Positions 34,347 through 43,626 of a stretch of 64,000 nucleotides of DNA are shown here, one piece after another. Numbering within the stretch: the first letter of the stretch is position 1; every line of letters begins with the position of its first letter. The notes beneath the pieces were generated by a model. That model saw only the letters and a list, made by a program, of their open reading frames with translations, was not told where the DNA came from and did not search any database. The DNA comes from Thermaurantimonas sp046295455 (lineage in GTDB: Bacteria; Bacteroidota; Bacteroidia; Flavobacteriales; Schleiferiaceae): positions 1 to 64,000 of the forward strand of contig JBKBNI010000011.1 of the NCBI GenBank assembly GCA_046295455.1. Reading direction: 5' to 3'. The position numbers and the translations under genes are program-made.

Positions 34347-36962
34347 TTATTCTTCTGTGATTTCTGGCACCTCAATATTAGAGAAGACAAAATCATTTCC
34401 ATTGTGGTCGAGCAGTATTACGCTTTCTGGAGAGACCTGGCCGGCCAGAATTTCCTTACTCAGCTGATTCAGGACACGTTTCTGAATAACGCGTTTAACG
34501 GGGCGCGCGCCAAACTGTGGATCAAATCCCACCTCAGCGAGATATCTGACGGCTGCATCGGTATATTCGAAGGTAATGTGTTGCTGCTCGAGGACTTTTC
34601 TGACTTCGTTGAGTCGCAATCTCACAATATCAGTCATCTGGTCTCGGCTAAGAGGAGCAAACATAATGACCTCGTCAATGCGGTTCAGAAATTCAGGACG
34701 TATGCTGCGCTTAAGAAGTTCGAACACCTCATCACGCAGCCGCTCGAGTATCACCTCGCGATTGTCCTGAGCCATCTCCTCCATGCGCTCCATAATGAGG
34801 TGAGATCCCATATTGGAAGTCATGATTATAATGGTATTTTTGAAGTTGATCGTACGACCTTTGGAGTCGGTAAGTCGGCCGTCATCAAGTACCTGAAGGA
34901 GTATGTTGAATACATCGGGGTGAGCTTTTTCGATTTCATCGAGCAGTATGATGCTGTAAGGGCGGTGACGTACTGCCTCAGTGAGCTGTCCGCCTTCGTC
35001 ATAGCCTACGTAGCCGGGAGGGGCACCAATGAGTCTGCTTACGGTGTGACGCTCCTGGTATTCGCTCATATCGAGACGGATCATGGCTTTTTCGTCGTTG
35101 AAGAGAGTTTCAGCAAGAGCGCGTGCCAGTTCAGTTTTTCCCACACCGGTTGTGCCTAGGAAGATAAATGACCCGATGGGCCGGCGAGGATCCTGTAAGC
35201 CGGCACGACTGCGACGTATAGCATCTGCCACGGCTGCAATGGCTTCGTCCTGACCCACAACGCGCTTGTGCAGTTGGTCTTCGAGGCGAAGGAGCTTTTC
35301 GCGCTCACTCTCGAGCATTTTAGATACGGGTATGCCTGTCCACCTGGATACTACTTCCGCTATTTCTTGCGCATCGACTTCTTCTTTGATAAAGCGATTT
35401 CCTTGGGAATTGATTTTTTCTTCAGCCATTTTGAGCTTATTTTCCACGTCTTTGATCCGTCCATAGCGGATTTCAGCTACACGACCGTAGTCGCCGGAGC
35501 GCTCAGCAGCTTCTGCCTGAATTCGAAGATCTTCAAGTTGCTTTTTCAGATTTTGGAGGTGTTCGATTTCTTCTTTTTCACGCAGCCATGCAGCGTTCAG
35601 GGCGTTTCGTTTTTCATTTATTTCCGCCAGCTCTTCCCGAATCAGAGCGATGCGACGTTCGTCGTTTTCGCGTTTCATTGCTTCGAGCTCGATTTCGAGT
35701 TGTCGGATTTTGCGGTCAAGATCATCAATTTCTTCGGGTTTGCTGTTGATCTGCATGCGCAGGCGCGATGCTGCTTCGTCCATAAGGTCGATGGCTTTGT
35801 CGGGCAGAAACCGGTCTGTGATATAGCGGGTCGATAGTTCGACGGCGGCTACTATTGCCTCATCTTTGATACGCACTTTGTGGTGCATTTCGTACCGGTC
35901 TTTGATGCCGCGCAAGATGGCTATGGCATCTTCGGGCTGAGGTTCGTCGACCAGTACCTTTTGGAAACGACGCTCTAGAGCTTTATCTTTTTCGAAGTAT
36001 TTCTGATATTCACCCAGAGTGGTAGCGCCGATGGCGCGAAGTTCTCCCCGTGCCAAGGCGGGTTTGAGAATATTGGCGGCATCCATGGCACCTTCACCTC
36101 CTCCGGCACCTACAAGGGTGTGTATCTCATCAATGAAGAGTACAATTTGGCCTTCGCTTTGGGTTACTTCTTTTACTACCGCCTTGAGCCGCTCTTCAAA
36201 TTCCCCCTTGTATTTGGCCCCGGCGATAAGCGCTCCCATATCAAGTGCGTAGATGACTTTGTCCTTAAGGTTTTCAGGCACATCTCCATTGATGATGCGG
36301 TGTGCCATGCCCTCTACAATGGCGGTTTTTCCGACTCCGGGTTCACCTATAAGAATTGGGTTATTTTTTGTCCGGCGAGAGAGAATTTGAAGCACTCTGC
36401 GTATTTCTTCATCGCGACCGATCACCGGGTCGAGCTTATTATCACGAGCCAAGGCATTGAGGTTTTTTGCATACTTACTCAGCGCATTGTGGGTATCCTC
36501 GATGCTGGCTGAGGTGGCTTTACTGCCGCCACGCACAGTTTGTATGGTGCGAAGAAGATCTTTTTCGGTAACTCCGGCATCCTTCAGGATGCGGGCTGCT
36601 GTATCGTTACTTTTTAAAATTCCGAGTAAGAGGTGTTCCAGCGTTACATATTCATCGCCCATCTCCTTAGCTGCCTTTGAGGCGTGATTCAATGCATCTG
36701 TAATGGATCGACTGAAATACACATCTCCACCCTGTACTCGTGGAATACTGTCGAGGGTGCGACGTACCGCCTGCTCAATGGTGCCCACAGGTACGCTCAT
36801 CTTTCCGAGCAGTGACTTAACAAATCCGCTCTCCTCCTCAAGCATCGCATGCAGCACGTGTATATTGTCTACAGCCTGCTGGGATCGCTCTATGGCAAAG
36901 TCGCGTGCATTTTGAAGCACCTCTTGTGCCTTTATTGTGAAGTTATTCAGATTCATACTCAT
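34347..36962 (-). CDS. clpB: ATP-dependent disaggregase ClpB
   Basis: 871 residues. N-terminal Clp_N repeats (about 1-145), first AAA+ module with GEPGVGKTA (about 204) and LFIDEIHTLVGAG, a long coiled-coil middle domain (about 405-525, rich in Glu/Lys/Arg) diagnostic of ClpB, second AAA+ module with GTTGVGKTE (about 600) and the sensor/C-terminal region. Works with DnaK to rescue aggregated proteins. The promoter region contains twin palindromes that suggest heat-shock control. Closed by its own terminator. Confidence 0.98.
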   Translation of the reverse strand: MSMNLNNFTIKAQEVLQNARDFAIERSQQAVDNIHVLHAMLEEESGFVKSLLGKMSVPVGTIEQAVRRTLDSIPRVQGGDVYFSRSITDALNHASKAAKEMGDEYVTLEHLLLGILKSNDTAARILKDAGVTEKDLLRTIQTVRGGSKATSASIEDTHNALSKYAKNLNALARDNKLDPVIGRDEEIRRVLQILSRRTKNNPILIGEPGVGKTAIVEGMAHRIINGDVPENLKDKVIYALDMGALIAGAKYKGEFEERLKAVVKEVTQSEGQIVLFIDEIHTLVGAGGGEGAMDAANILKPALARGELRAIGATTLGEYQKYFEKDKALERRFQKVLVDEPQPEDAIAILRGIKDRYEMHHKVRIKDEAIVAAVELSTRYITDRFLPDKAIDLMDEAASRLRMQINSKPEEIDDLDRKIRQLEIELEAMKRENDERRIALIREELAEINEKRNALNAAWLREKEEIEHLQNLKKQLEDLRIQAEAAERSGDYGRVAEIRYGRIKDVENKLKMAEEKINSQGNRFIKEEVDAQEIAEVVSRWTGIPVSKMLESEREKLLRLEDQLHKRVVGQDEAIAAVADAIRRSRAGLQDPRRPIGSFIFLGTTGVGKTELARALAETLFNDEKAMIRLDMSEYQERHTVSRLIGAPPGYVGYDEGGQLTEAVRHRPYSIILLDEIEKAHPDVFNILLQVLDDGRLTDSKGRTINFKNTIIIMTSNMGSHLIMERMEEMAQDNREVILERLRDEVFELLKRSIRPEFLNRIDEVIMFAPLSRDQMTDIVRLRLNEVRKVLEQQHITFEYTDAAVRYLAEVGFDPQFGARPVKRVIQKRVLNQLSKEILAGQVSPESVILLDHNGNDFVFSNIEVPEITEE

Positions 36963-36984
36963 TCAATTTTTGTAATATTTACCA

Positions 36985-37015
36985 ACAATATATCCATGAA
37001 TGATTTTTTGTCAAA
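36985..37015 (-). promoter_or_regulatory. Promoter of clpB
   Basis: On the minus strand TTTG (37012-37015), a 19-base spacer and TATATTGT (36985-36992), close to TAnnTTTG. The -33 TTTG lies inside the palindrome 37009-37023. Confidence 0.6.
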
Positions 37016-37023
37016 ATGACGCA
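37009..37023. promoter_or_regulatory. Candidate operator 1 of clpB
   Basis: TGTCA-AAA-TGACGCA: inverted repeat TGTCA/TGACg with three central bases; overlaps the -33 box. Same pattern (TGNCA-N3-TGNCGCA) as the element at 37051. Confidence 0.6.
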
Positions 37024-37050
37024 CCCAAGGCGTCTATCGGCCTGAAAATG

Positions 37051-37065
37051 TGCCATTTTGGCGCA
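37051..37065. promoter_or_regulatory. Candidate operator 2 of clpB
   Basis: TGCCA-TTT-TGGCGCA: the second copy of TGNCA-N3-TGNCGCA, 42 bases (four helical turns) upstream of copy 1, same orientation. Confidence 0.6.
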
Positions 37066-37363
37066 TTTGATTGCTTGATTCGGATTTTTTAACACCTTCG
37101 TTCGTTTCTACCCTTCGACTATTCACATTCAGAGCCTGCTAGCTTATAAAATTAGTCATGTGTGTTTCGGGATACATGGGCTGCGCCACCTCGTTCATTG
37201 TAAACGAAAGCCTTTGGAATGTAAGCAGTCTGGCCTACACTCCACCACCGCAGGATAGAAACGGGTATGTGTTGAAAATTTCAAAAGCGACTTCAATAAA
37301 TTATTGAAGAAAATAGAAGAGGCTATTTGGTATGAGATCGTGAAAAGCGACAAAGGTCCTGAA
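37066..37363. other. Non-coding stretch between the clpB operators and radA
   Basis: The whole gap between clpB and radA is 401 bases. Beyond the promoter elements nothing is recognised. A plus-strand open frame without a start codon (about 37259-37453) runs into the radA end and shows no family signal. Confidence 0.55.
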
Positions 37364-38725
37364 TCAGAAGAGTTGCCTGTAGAGTTCGTCCACGCGGCCG
37401 ACCTGGATCAATCGTATGTTTTGAAAGGGTTGATTGATCTTGTTGTATTTTGAAATCAACATTTCTTTAAACCCAAGCCGCTCTGCCTCAGCGATGCGGG
37501 TTTCTATGCGGCTTACCGGCCGGATTTCGCCTGATAAACCTATTTCGGCGGCAAAACACAATGTAGGTGGCAGTGCCAAATCCTCGTTAGAGCTGAGAAT
37601 ACTGGATACTACACTGGCATCGAGCGCTGGATCGTCTACCCGCAAACCTCCGGCAATGTTGAGAAACACATCCTTGACACCCAGGCGAAAGCCGCATCTC
37701 TTTTCAAGAATGGCCAGAAGCATATTAAGGCGTCGGACGTCGTAGCCCGTGGCGCTGCGCTGGGGGGTACCGTACACTGCTGAGCTCACCAGGGCCTGAA
37801 CTTCCACGGGCAAGGTTCGGGCGCCTTCCAGGATCATACACACCGAGTTGCCACTCATCATCTCCCTTTCAGCGGTAAGCAGGATGTCTGACGGATTGCT
37901 CACAACGGAGAGACCACCGGATTTCATCTCATATATTCCAATTTCGGATGTGGCTCCGAAACGGTTTTTTTGAACTCGCAATATTCGGAAAAAATGATGG
38001 CGATCTCCCTCGAACTGTAAAACCACATCGACCATATGCTCCAAAACCTTAGGGCCGGCAATTTGTCCATCTTTTGTGATATGACCAATCAAAAATACCG
38101 GTACATTGTTGTTTTTGGCATAGCGCATAAATTCGGAAGCTGATTCACGGATCTGACTGACGCTGCCGGGAGCAGACTCCACATAATCTGTGTAAAGGGT
38201 CTGTATTGAGTCTACTATGACGACATCCGGCCGGACTTTAGCAATCTCTTCAAAGATCTTAGTCATGGACGTTTCGGCCAGTATCAGGCACTCGCTCTCA
38301 GACTCAGCGATGCGCTCGGCCCGCATTCTGATTTGTTGTGGACTCTCTTCACCGCTGATATATAGTACTTTAATGTCGTTAAACCTAAGAGCAAGCTGAA
38401 GCATAAGGGTGGATTTTCCGATGCCTGGCTCTCCCCCAACCAGGATCAGTGACCCAGGCACGATCCCTCCTCCAAGCACACGGTTCAGTTCAGGATCTGC
38501 CGTAGGTATGCGCTCTTCGGATCTGCGGTCTATTTTATAAATGACTACAGCGCCATTCGACTCATTTCCCGAGAGATTCAGACTTCTGGGTTGTACTTTT
38601 TTTTCAATGTTTTGAAGTTCTTCCACGATGGTATTCCACGCTCCACAAGCTGTGCATTTTCCCATCCATTTGGGATGGATACTTCCACAACTCTGACAAA
38701 CGAATACGGACTTTACCTTACTCAT
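37364..38725 (-). CDS. radA: DNA repair protein RadA
   Basis: 453 residues. N-terminal zinc finger CQSCG...CTAC (about 8-30), RecA-like ATPase with Walker A GGEPGIGKST (about 95), the RadA-specific KNRFG motif (near 250) and a C-terminal Lon-like domain. A branch-migration helicase in recombination. ATG at 38725 (MSKVKSVFVCQSCG) matches the family start; an ATG at 38734 would only lengthen the overlap with the preceding small gene. Confidence 0.96.
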   Translation of the reverse strand: MSKVKSVFVCQSCGSIHPKWMGKCTACGAWNTIVEELQNIEKKVQPRSLNLSGNESNGAVVIYKIDRRSEERIPTADPELNRVLGGGIVPGSLILVGGEPGIGKSTLMLQLALRFNDIKVLYISGEESPQQIRMRAERIAESESECLILAETSMTKIFEEIAKVRPDVVIVDSIQTLYTDYVESAPGSVSQIRESASEFMRYAKNNNVPVFLIGHITKDGQIAGPKVLEHMVDVVLQFEGDRHHFFRILRVQKNRFGATSEIGIYEMKSGGLSVVSNPSDILLTAEREMMSGNSVCMILEGARTLPVEVQALVSSAVYGTPQRSATGYDVRRLNMLLAILEKRCGFRLGVKDVFLNIAGGLRVDDPALDASVVSSILSSNEDLALPPTLCFAAEIGLSGEIRPVSRIETRIAEAERLGFKEMLISKYNKINQPFQNIRLIQVGRVDELYRQLF

Positions 38726-39071
38726 TCGCTTCAAAATCGATCATCTCACATTTAGGAGAGAGTGAAGCTATCACCTCATCCCAATCGGTTTCATTGATGA
38801 GGGCTATGCCATCTACCGGGTAGAATGCTGCCAGGGTAAGCGCAAATCCCGGCACAGGATCGCCTTCAGTAAAATCAAATGGATATACAAGTATGCGTAT
38901 AGAGCAGTTTTCTGAAAGGGTGACCAGCCGAATGATGTTTTCAAATGTAGGGGCATGCGGAAAACCATTGACCAATGCCACTTTATTTCCCAAAAACGTC
39001 TGCATATTTACATTTCGGATCAAACTTTCGGCTGAGTAGATTTTGTTAAATAAAAAATCGATGGTACTCAT
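38718..39071 (-). CDS. Hypothetical protein upstream of radA
   Basis: 117 residues, soluble, no signal peptide or membrane segment. Sequence is mixed alpha/beta with NGFPHAPTFENIIRLV and an acidic C-terminus. I do not recognise it. It overlaps radA by a few codons, implying co-translation. Confidence 0.6.
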   Translation of the reverse strand: MSTIDFLFNKIYSAESLIRNVNMQTFLGNKVALVNGFPHAPTFENIIRLVTLSENCSIRILVYPFDFTEGDPVPGFALTLAAFYPVDGIALINETDWDEVIASLSPKCEMIDFEANE

Positions 39072-39260
39072 ATGGTGTATTGGGCTGTTTGAAGGTGCAA
39101 TTCTAATTGATTTTCAGGTATTCTGAAAACAGAATGTTTCGTTCCGTCGCGAAGAACCAGCCTGTGGGGTTTCTCAGGTATCTGAATACCTGATTGGAGA
39201 ACAGCCTACAGCGGCTGAATTCCTAACAAAAAGTCATAAAACCACCTGATCCAACCTCTA

Positions 39261-39268
39261 TATTTTTG
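39261..39268 (+). promoter_or_regulatory. -7 box (TATTTTTG) for trhO
   Basis: TATTTTTG fits TAnnTTTG and ends 25 bases before the ATG at 39294. No clear -33 box. Confidence 0.4.
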
Positions 39269-39293
39269 CATCTACTTTTAAAAAAACCAAACA

Positions 39294-40340
39294 ATGGACC
39301 CCAACGCACATAAAAAAGCACGGCTGGTCAATCGTATGAACACCGAACAACTCCTTAAAAAGCTCGAAAGTGAAACCTTCCAGCGCATCACCCTGTCTTT
39401 TTACAGATATGTGATCCTTCAAAATCCCGAACAGATGCGCGATATTCTGTTTGAGATGTGGAGCAGACTCGACTGTCTTGGGCGCATATACGTTGCCAGG
39501 GAGGGTATTAATGCCCAGATGAATGTCCCGGAACACCACTTTAATCAGTTTAAAGAGGAACTGTATGCCATCCCCGAATTTGAAAATATTCCTTTTAAAA
39601 TAGCCGTAGAACACGATCCCAAATCTTTTCTGAAGCTTACAGTAAAAGTTAGAAAAAAAATTGTGGCCGACGGGTTAAACGATGATGAATACGATGTGAC
39701 CAATGTAGGCAGACATCTGTCCGCCCGGGAGTGGAATCAGATGATGGATCTTCCGAATGTCAAAATCGTTGACATGCGAAATTTTTATGAAAGCGAGATA
39801 GGTCACTTCGAAGGCGCCCTTCTGCCTCAGGCGGAGACATTTCGCGAAGAGCTCCCTGAAGTGTTAAATATGCTGAAGGGAAATGAAGAAAACCCCGTGC
39901 TTCTCTACTGCACCGGAGGCATTCGGTGCGAAAAAGCCTCTGCCTATCTTCGTCACCATGGGTTTAAAAATGTAAATCAACTTCACGGTGGTATCATCGA
40001 TTACTACCGTCAGGTGAAGGAAGAGGGACTGGAAAACCGGTTTAGGGGAAAAAATTTTGTATTCGACAATCGACTTGGCGAACACATCAGCCAGGATATA
40101 ATTTCTGCCTGTCACCAATGCGGTAAGCCCTGTGATACCCACCGAAACTGTGCCAATAAAGCATGCAATATTCTCTTTATCCAATGCGATGACTGTGCCC
40201 GCCTGTATGAAAATACCTGCTCACCCACCTGCCAGCAAATCATACATCTGCCTGAAGACGAGCAGAAAAAATATCTTCGTAAGGTAAAACAGCAAAAGAA
40301 ATTCATGCGATACCGACGTTGGAAGAAGGAGTGTAGCTGA
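39294..40340 (+). CDS. trhO: tRNA uridine(34) hydroxylase, rhodanese-type
   Basis: 348 residues. An N-terminal acylphosphatase-like domain (RIYVAREGINAQMN), then a rhodanese domain with the catalytic loop LYCTGGIRCEKASAYL (active Cys about residue 209) and a C-terminal Cys-rich tail (CHQCGKPCDTHRNCANKAC; CDDCARLY) probably binding zinc. TrhO forms 5-hydroxyuridine at the tRNA wobble position. A later Met (residue 15) could also be the start. Confidence 0.92.
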   Translation: MDPNAHKKARLVNRMNTEQLLKKLESETFQRITLSFYRYVILQNPEQMRDILFEMWSRLDCLGRIYVAREGINAQMNVPEHHFNQFKEELYAIPEFENIPFKIAVEHDPKSFLKLTVKVRKKIVADGLNDDEYDVTNVGRHLSAREWNQMMDLPNVKIVDMRNFYESEIGHFEGALLPQAETFREELPEVLNMLKGNEENPVLLYCTGGIRCEKASAYLRHHGFKNVNQLHGGIIDYYRQVKEEGLENRFRGKNFVFDNRLGEHISQDIISACHQCGKPCDTHRNCANKACNILFIQCDDCARLYENTCSPTCQQIIHLPEDEQKKYLRKVKQQKKFMRYRRWKKECS

Positions 40341-40428
40341 TTGATAGCCCCCTGATTTTAAAACCAACCTTCTGCACGGCACACAGCCCCTTCGGAAATT
40401 TAAATATTTCATACACGCTCCTGCACAG

Positions 40429-40462
40429 TTGGACGACTATAGGATGTGAAACCCTACTTTTG
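40429..40462 (+). promoter_or_regulatory. Promoter of gpsA
   Basis: TTG at 40429-40431, a 23-base spacer and a perfect TACTTTTG at 40455-40462. It ends 20 bases before the TTG start codon, supporting that start. Confidence 0.6.
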
Positions 40463-40482
40463 CTCGCAGAAGAAGAGCCAAA

Positions 40483-41499
40483 TTGGTTTTGTCAGATTTT
40501 TACAATGTTGAAAGTAAACGCATTGCAGTCCTCGGGGGTGGCAGCATGGCCACAGCTTTAGTCAAAGTATTAAGCGAGAATAACGACCATATTTACTGGT
40601 GGATGCGCAATACTGAGGCAATCGAACACATCCGTCGCTATGGCCACAATCCCCGCTATCTCAGCAATGCCGAACTCAATACAGACAACATTTACCTTAG
40701 TAATGATATAGATGAAATTTGTCGGAACGCTGACATCATCGTACTGGTGATCCCGTCTGCATTTCTGCGCGATGCCATCGAAAAAACAAGTATAGATCTC
40801 AGCGAAAAAATCATTTTTTCGTCAATCAAGGGAATCGTCCCCGGAGCCAATATGATTGTGGGCGAGTACCTCAACTCCGTACTTGGGGTGCCACTGGATA
40901 ATATTGGTGTCATCGCAGGACCCTGTCATGCAGAAGAAGTCGCCCTGGAACGCCTGAGCTACCTCACTTTGGCCAGCATCGACATGGAACACGCCTACAT
41001 TCTGGGCGCACACTTAAGCTGCAGATACATGCGAATTCAAATCAGCGATGACATTTATGGTACCGAATATGCCGCCGTACTAAAAAACATCTATTCTATT
41101 GCAGCAGGCATCTGTCATGGACTGGGATACGGAGATAATTTTCAAGCAGTTTTGGTCAGCAATGCCCTACGGGAAATGAAGCGGTTCATTAAGGCAGTGC
41201 ACCCCATCAAACGCGATATTGCCGGATCGGCTTATATGGGCGATTTGTTGGTGACAGCGTATTCACAATTCAGCCGAAACCGCACACTTGGCACAATGGT
41301 CGGCAAGGGGTATTCCGTACAGGCAGCTATGCTTGAGATGCGCATGGTAGCCGAAGGGTATTATGCAACCGGGCTTATTCGCCATATAAAAAAGGCTTAT
41401 GATGTCAAGATGCCCATAGCCAACGCGGTATACAAGATTCTGTATGAAGACAAACCTGCTGCAAAAATCATCGAACGCTTATCCCGCAAGTTCTCCTGA
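40483..41499 (+). CDS. gpsA: Glycerol-3-phosphate dehydrogenase [NAD(P)+]
   Basis: 338 residues; reduces dihydroxyacetone phosphate to glycerol-3-phosphate for phospholipids. The NAD fold IAVLGGGSMATALVKVL is near residue 12; SIKGIVPGANMIVGEYL and GPCHAEEVALERLS follow, with the catalytic Lys in AVLKNIYSIAAGICHGLGYGDN. No ATG precedes the NAD motif, so the start is TTG at 40483 (or the TTG six bases on). Overlaps the next gene as TGATG. Confidence 0.93.
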   Translation: MVLSDFYNVESKRIAVLGGGSMATALVKVLSENNDHIYWWMRNTEAIEHIRRYGHNPRYLSNAELNTDNIYLSNDIDEICRNADIIVLVIPSAFLRDAIEKTSIDLSEKIIFSSIKGIVPGANMIVGEYLNSVLGVPLDNIGVIAGPCHAEEVALERLSYLTLASIDMEHAYILGAHLSCRYMRIQISDDIYGTEYAAVLKNIYSIAAGICHGLGYGDNFQAVLVSNALREMKRFIKAVHPIKRDIAGSAYMGDLLVTAYSQFSRNRTLGTMVGKGYSVQAAMLEMRMVAEGYYATGLIRHIKKAYDVKMPIANAVYKILYEDKPAAKIIERLSRKFS

Positions 41500-42329
41500 T
41501 GAAAAACCAACCTCAACTGATTCGGAAAAAAGATGGCACACTTCAGCCCTTCGACCAGGAAAAGTATGTTCATTCATTGATGCGTTCGGGACTACCTACG
41601 GATGCAGCCATGCAAGTAGCCAAAGATGTCTTGACACACATCACCCCATATACCTCAACCCGCGAACTCAAAAGGAAAACACATTCAGCACTCTATAGAA
41701 GACATCCTGAAGCAGCCGGCCGCTACCGGCTAAAAGATGCTCTGATGAAACTTGGGCCGACCGGCTTTCCCTTCGAACACCTGATGGCTCAGCTGTTTCA
41801 AAAAAAGGGATTTAAAACTCAGGTGGGAATCCATCTGAAAGGGCGTTGTATAGCTCACGAGGTAGATGTAGTGGCTCGTGCCGGCGATACGGCCTGGCTG
41901 ATGGAGTGTAAATACCACAATCAGCCACACCTAAAAAGCGATGTGAAGGTGCCATTGTACGTAAAATCCAGATTCGACGACCTCAACCATCAATTCACCG
42001 GATTAAACCTGGTATATGCAGTGGCTTGCAATACCCGATTTTCGGACGATGCCATGTCATATGCTCGATGTGCAGGCATACACCTTATAAGTTGGAATTA
42101 CCCTGTAGACAATGGACTGAATCACCAGCTCGACCAATACAAAATCTATCCCATATCAATCCTTCGGTGGCTGCATCGCGCTGAACTCAATAGCCTCTTC
42201 GATCAAGGAATTTACACACTCCAAGATCTTCTTAAGGAATTTGATCAGATTCAAACTCTAATCACCGAACCCGCAAGACGCCAAAAAGTACTAGATGAAA
42301 CTTTAGCTCTTTGCCGGATTAGCCATTGA
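41499..42329 (+). CDS. ATP-cone domain fused to an Mrr-like restriction-endonuclease domain
   Basis: 276 residues. Residues about 5-95 form an ATP-cone (LIRKKDGTLQPFDQEKYVHS; the nucleotide-sensing module of ribonucleotide reductases and NrdR). Residues about 98-205 form an Mrr-type nuclease fold with the active-site pattern HEVDVVARAGDTAWLMECKY (D, then ExK). The C-terminus looks like a helix-hairpin-helix-style stretch (LNSLFDQGIYTLQDLL). No methylase or specificity gene is adjacent. Predicted nucleotide-regulated DNA nuclease (inference). Translationally coupled to gpsA. Confidence 0.82.
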   Translation: MKNQPQLIRKKDGTLQPFDQEKYVHSLMRSGLPTDAAMQVAKDVLTHITPYTSTRELKRKTHSALYRRHPEAAGRYRLKDALMKLGPTGFPFEHLMAQLFQKKGFKTQVGIHLKGRCIAHEVDVVARAGDTAWLMECKYHNQPHLKSDVKVPLYVKSRFDDLNHQFTGLNLVYAVACNTRFSDDAMSYARCAGIHLISWNYPVDNGLNHQLDQYKIYPISILRWLHRAELNSLFDQGIYTLQDLLKEFDQIQTLITEPARRQKVLDETLALCRISH

Positions 42330-42429
42330 AATATTTTCTAACTCTTTGCCCGGCGCATGAGAGTTTGATTGCTAAACAATTTATTTAAAAGTTTATTAAT
42401 ATATTTACTTTGACAATCAATCCTGGCTT

Positions 42430-43161
42430 TTGGTAAGCAGATATATTCTTCAATTAACAGTGCTTGTTTTGTGGTGTGGAACGGCCGCATTGAAGACTTA
42501 TGCCCAGACGGATAGCACAGTTGTGCGGGTTTACGTACCAAGTTATTATTTTATCATCAAGGCCAACGACAAAATTTATGAAAACCGAAAAATCATCAAA
42601 ATGCCGCAAGGCCTTCAGAGAATTCAAATCTTCACCCCGGAATTTGAACTGATTGATACGCTAATATTTATCGAAGATCTATACGATGGTCAGATGGTTT
42701 TCCCATCATTTAAAGTCAATAAGGACTTCGACCAATATCAGACCGCTATGAAGAATTATCGGGATCGGAATTTCATCGAACTTGGCATCCCGCTGATTAC
42801 AGCTGCCTTTTCATTCGGATATGCCCTGTACTATTACAATCGCGCCAACATGAGCTTCGAAAATGCAGCCTGGAACTACCGGAAATGGCTCGGTGCCAAC
42901 GAAAGCGAACGACCGCTATATCTCGATGAATTAAAGAGACACAACACAGACTATAAACAATATCGCCGTATGAATTACATCACGCTGGCACTCGCCGGTG
43001 CATCTACAGCCTTTGCAATCCGGGGGTATATCCGATATAAAAAAAGACCCGTGCCCAAGTATCGAATCCCCCCGGTGCCATTTGATGAATATTACCTTAA
43101 AGTCGAGCCCATCTCATATGATATGCTCTATCCCGGTATCCGTATAATTGTCCCTTTTTGA
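42430..43161 (+). CDS. Envelope hypothetical protein, TTG start
   Basis: 243 residues with a signal peptide (end near KTYAQ) and two membrane segments (about 112-133 and 180-198) with a charged loop between. The N-terminal mature part (STVVRVYVPSYYFIIKAND) looks like a small beta domain. Family not recognised. Start is TTG at 42430; no ATG lies before the signal peptide. Four bases before the next lipoprotein gene, so the two form an operon. Confidence 0.6.
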   Translation: MVSRYILQLTVLVLWCGTAALKTYAQTDSTVVRVYVPSYYFIIKANDKIYENRKIIKMPQGLQRIQIFTPEFELIDTLIFIEDLYDGQMVFPSFKVNKDFDQYQTAMKNYRDRNFIELGIPLITAAFSFGYALYYYNRANMSFENAAWNYRKWLGANESERPLYLDELKRHNTDYKQYRRMNYITLALAGASTAFAIRGYIRYKKRPVPKYRIPPVPFDEYYLKVEPISYDMLYPGIRIIVPF

Positions 43162-43164
43162 TAC

Positions 43165-43620
43165 ATGAAAAGACTGATCCTCCTTTTGTGGCTGCCCCTT
43201 GTCCTCTCCTGCGTGAAGTATCGGTCTGATTTTAACCTGTCAGTTCATTTTCTCGACAGCTATGTTTATACCAGCGGGATTTTCGACAGCCTTCGACTGC
43301 AAGTGATCCACATCGAAAATCTCGAACCCGAGGGTTCTGCCAACTGTACCTACCGATTTCACATTCAGATAGACCCCTCACAACAGAGAGAACTCCAGAA
43401 ATTGAAACTCTATTTCTTTGATATTGATTTTCAGGAAGACCGTGCAGGTGGTTTGTACTACCGGTTTAATGACATCGCCTTTACGGATTCGATAACTTTT
43501 AGTCATCGCTCCATCCCATGCAGTGGAAAAGTGCGTTACTTTTATCGGGTGTATGCACGTAGTATTACAGATGGCAACCTTGTGTTTATAAGCAAAATAC
43601 AGATATTTCAACACAACTGA
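43165..43620 (+). CDS. Hypothetical lipoprotein
   Basis: 151 residues, MKRLILLLWLPLVLSC with lipobox LVLSC (Cys 16). The mature part is beta-rich (FNLSVHFLDSYVYTSGIFDS). No family recognised. Co-transcribed with the preceding envelope protein and probably the following YbjQ gene six bases later. Confidence 0.65.
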   Translation: MKRLILLLWLPLVLSCVKYRSDFNLSVHFLDSYVYTSGIFDSLRLQVIHIENLEPEGSANCTYRFHIQIDPSQQRELQKLKLYFFDIDFQEDRAGGLYYRFNDIAFTDSITFSHRSIPCSGKVRYFYRVYARSITDGNLVFISKIQIFQHN

Positions 43621-43626
43621 TTACAC

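Noticed and set aside
35268..35837. 189-codon plus-strand frame opposite clpB
   Set aside because: Mirror of the charged coiled-coil region of clpB; Phe-rich shadow product with no family signal.
37045..37065. Sigma-54-like TGGCAC on the minus strand upstream of clpB
   Set aside because: No matching TGC element at the -12 spacing; the bases are better explained by the palindrome.
37259..37453. Plus-strand open stretch entering the radA 3' end
   Set aside because: No start codon at its head, preceded by a stop, and it overlaps radA in antisense; no recognisable family.
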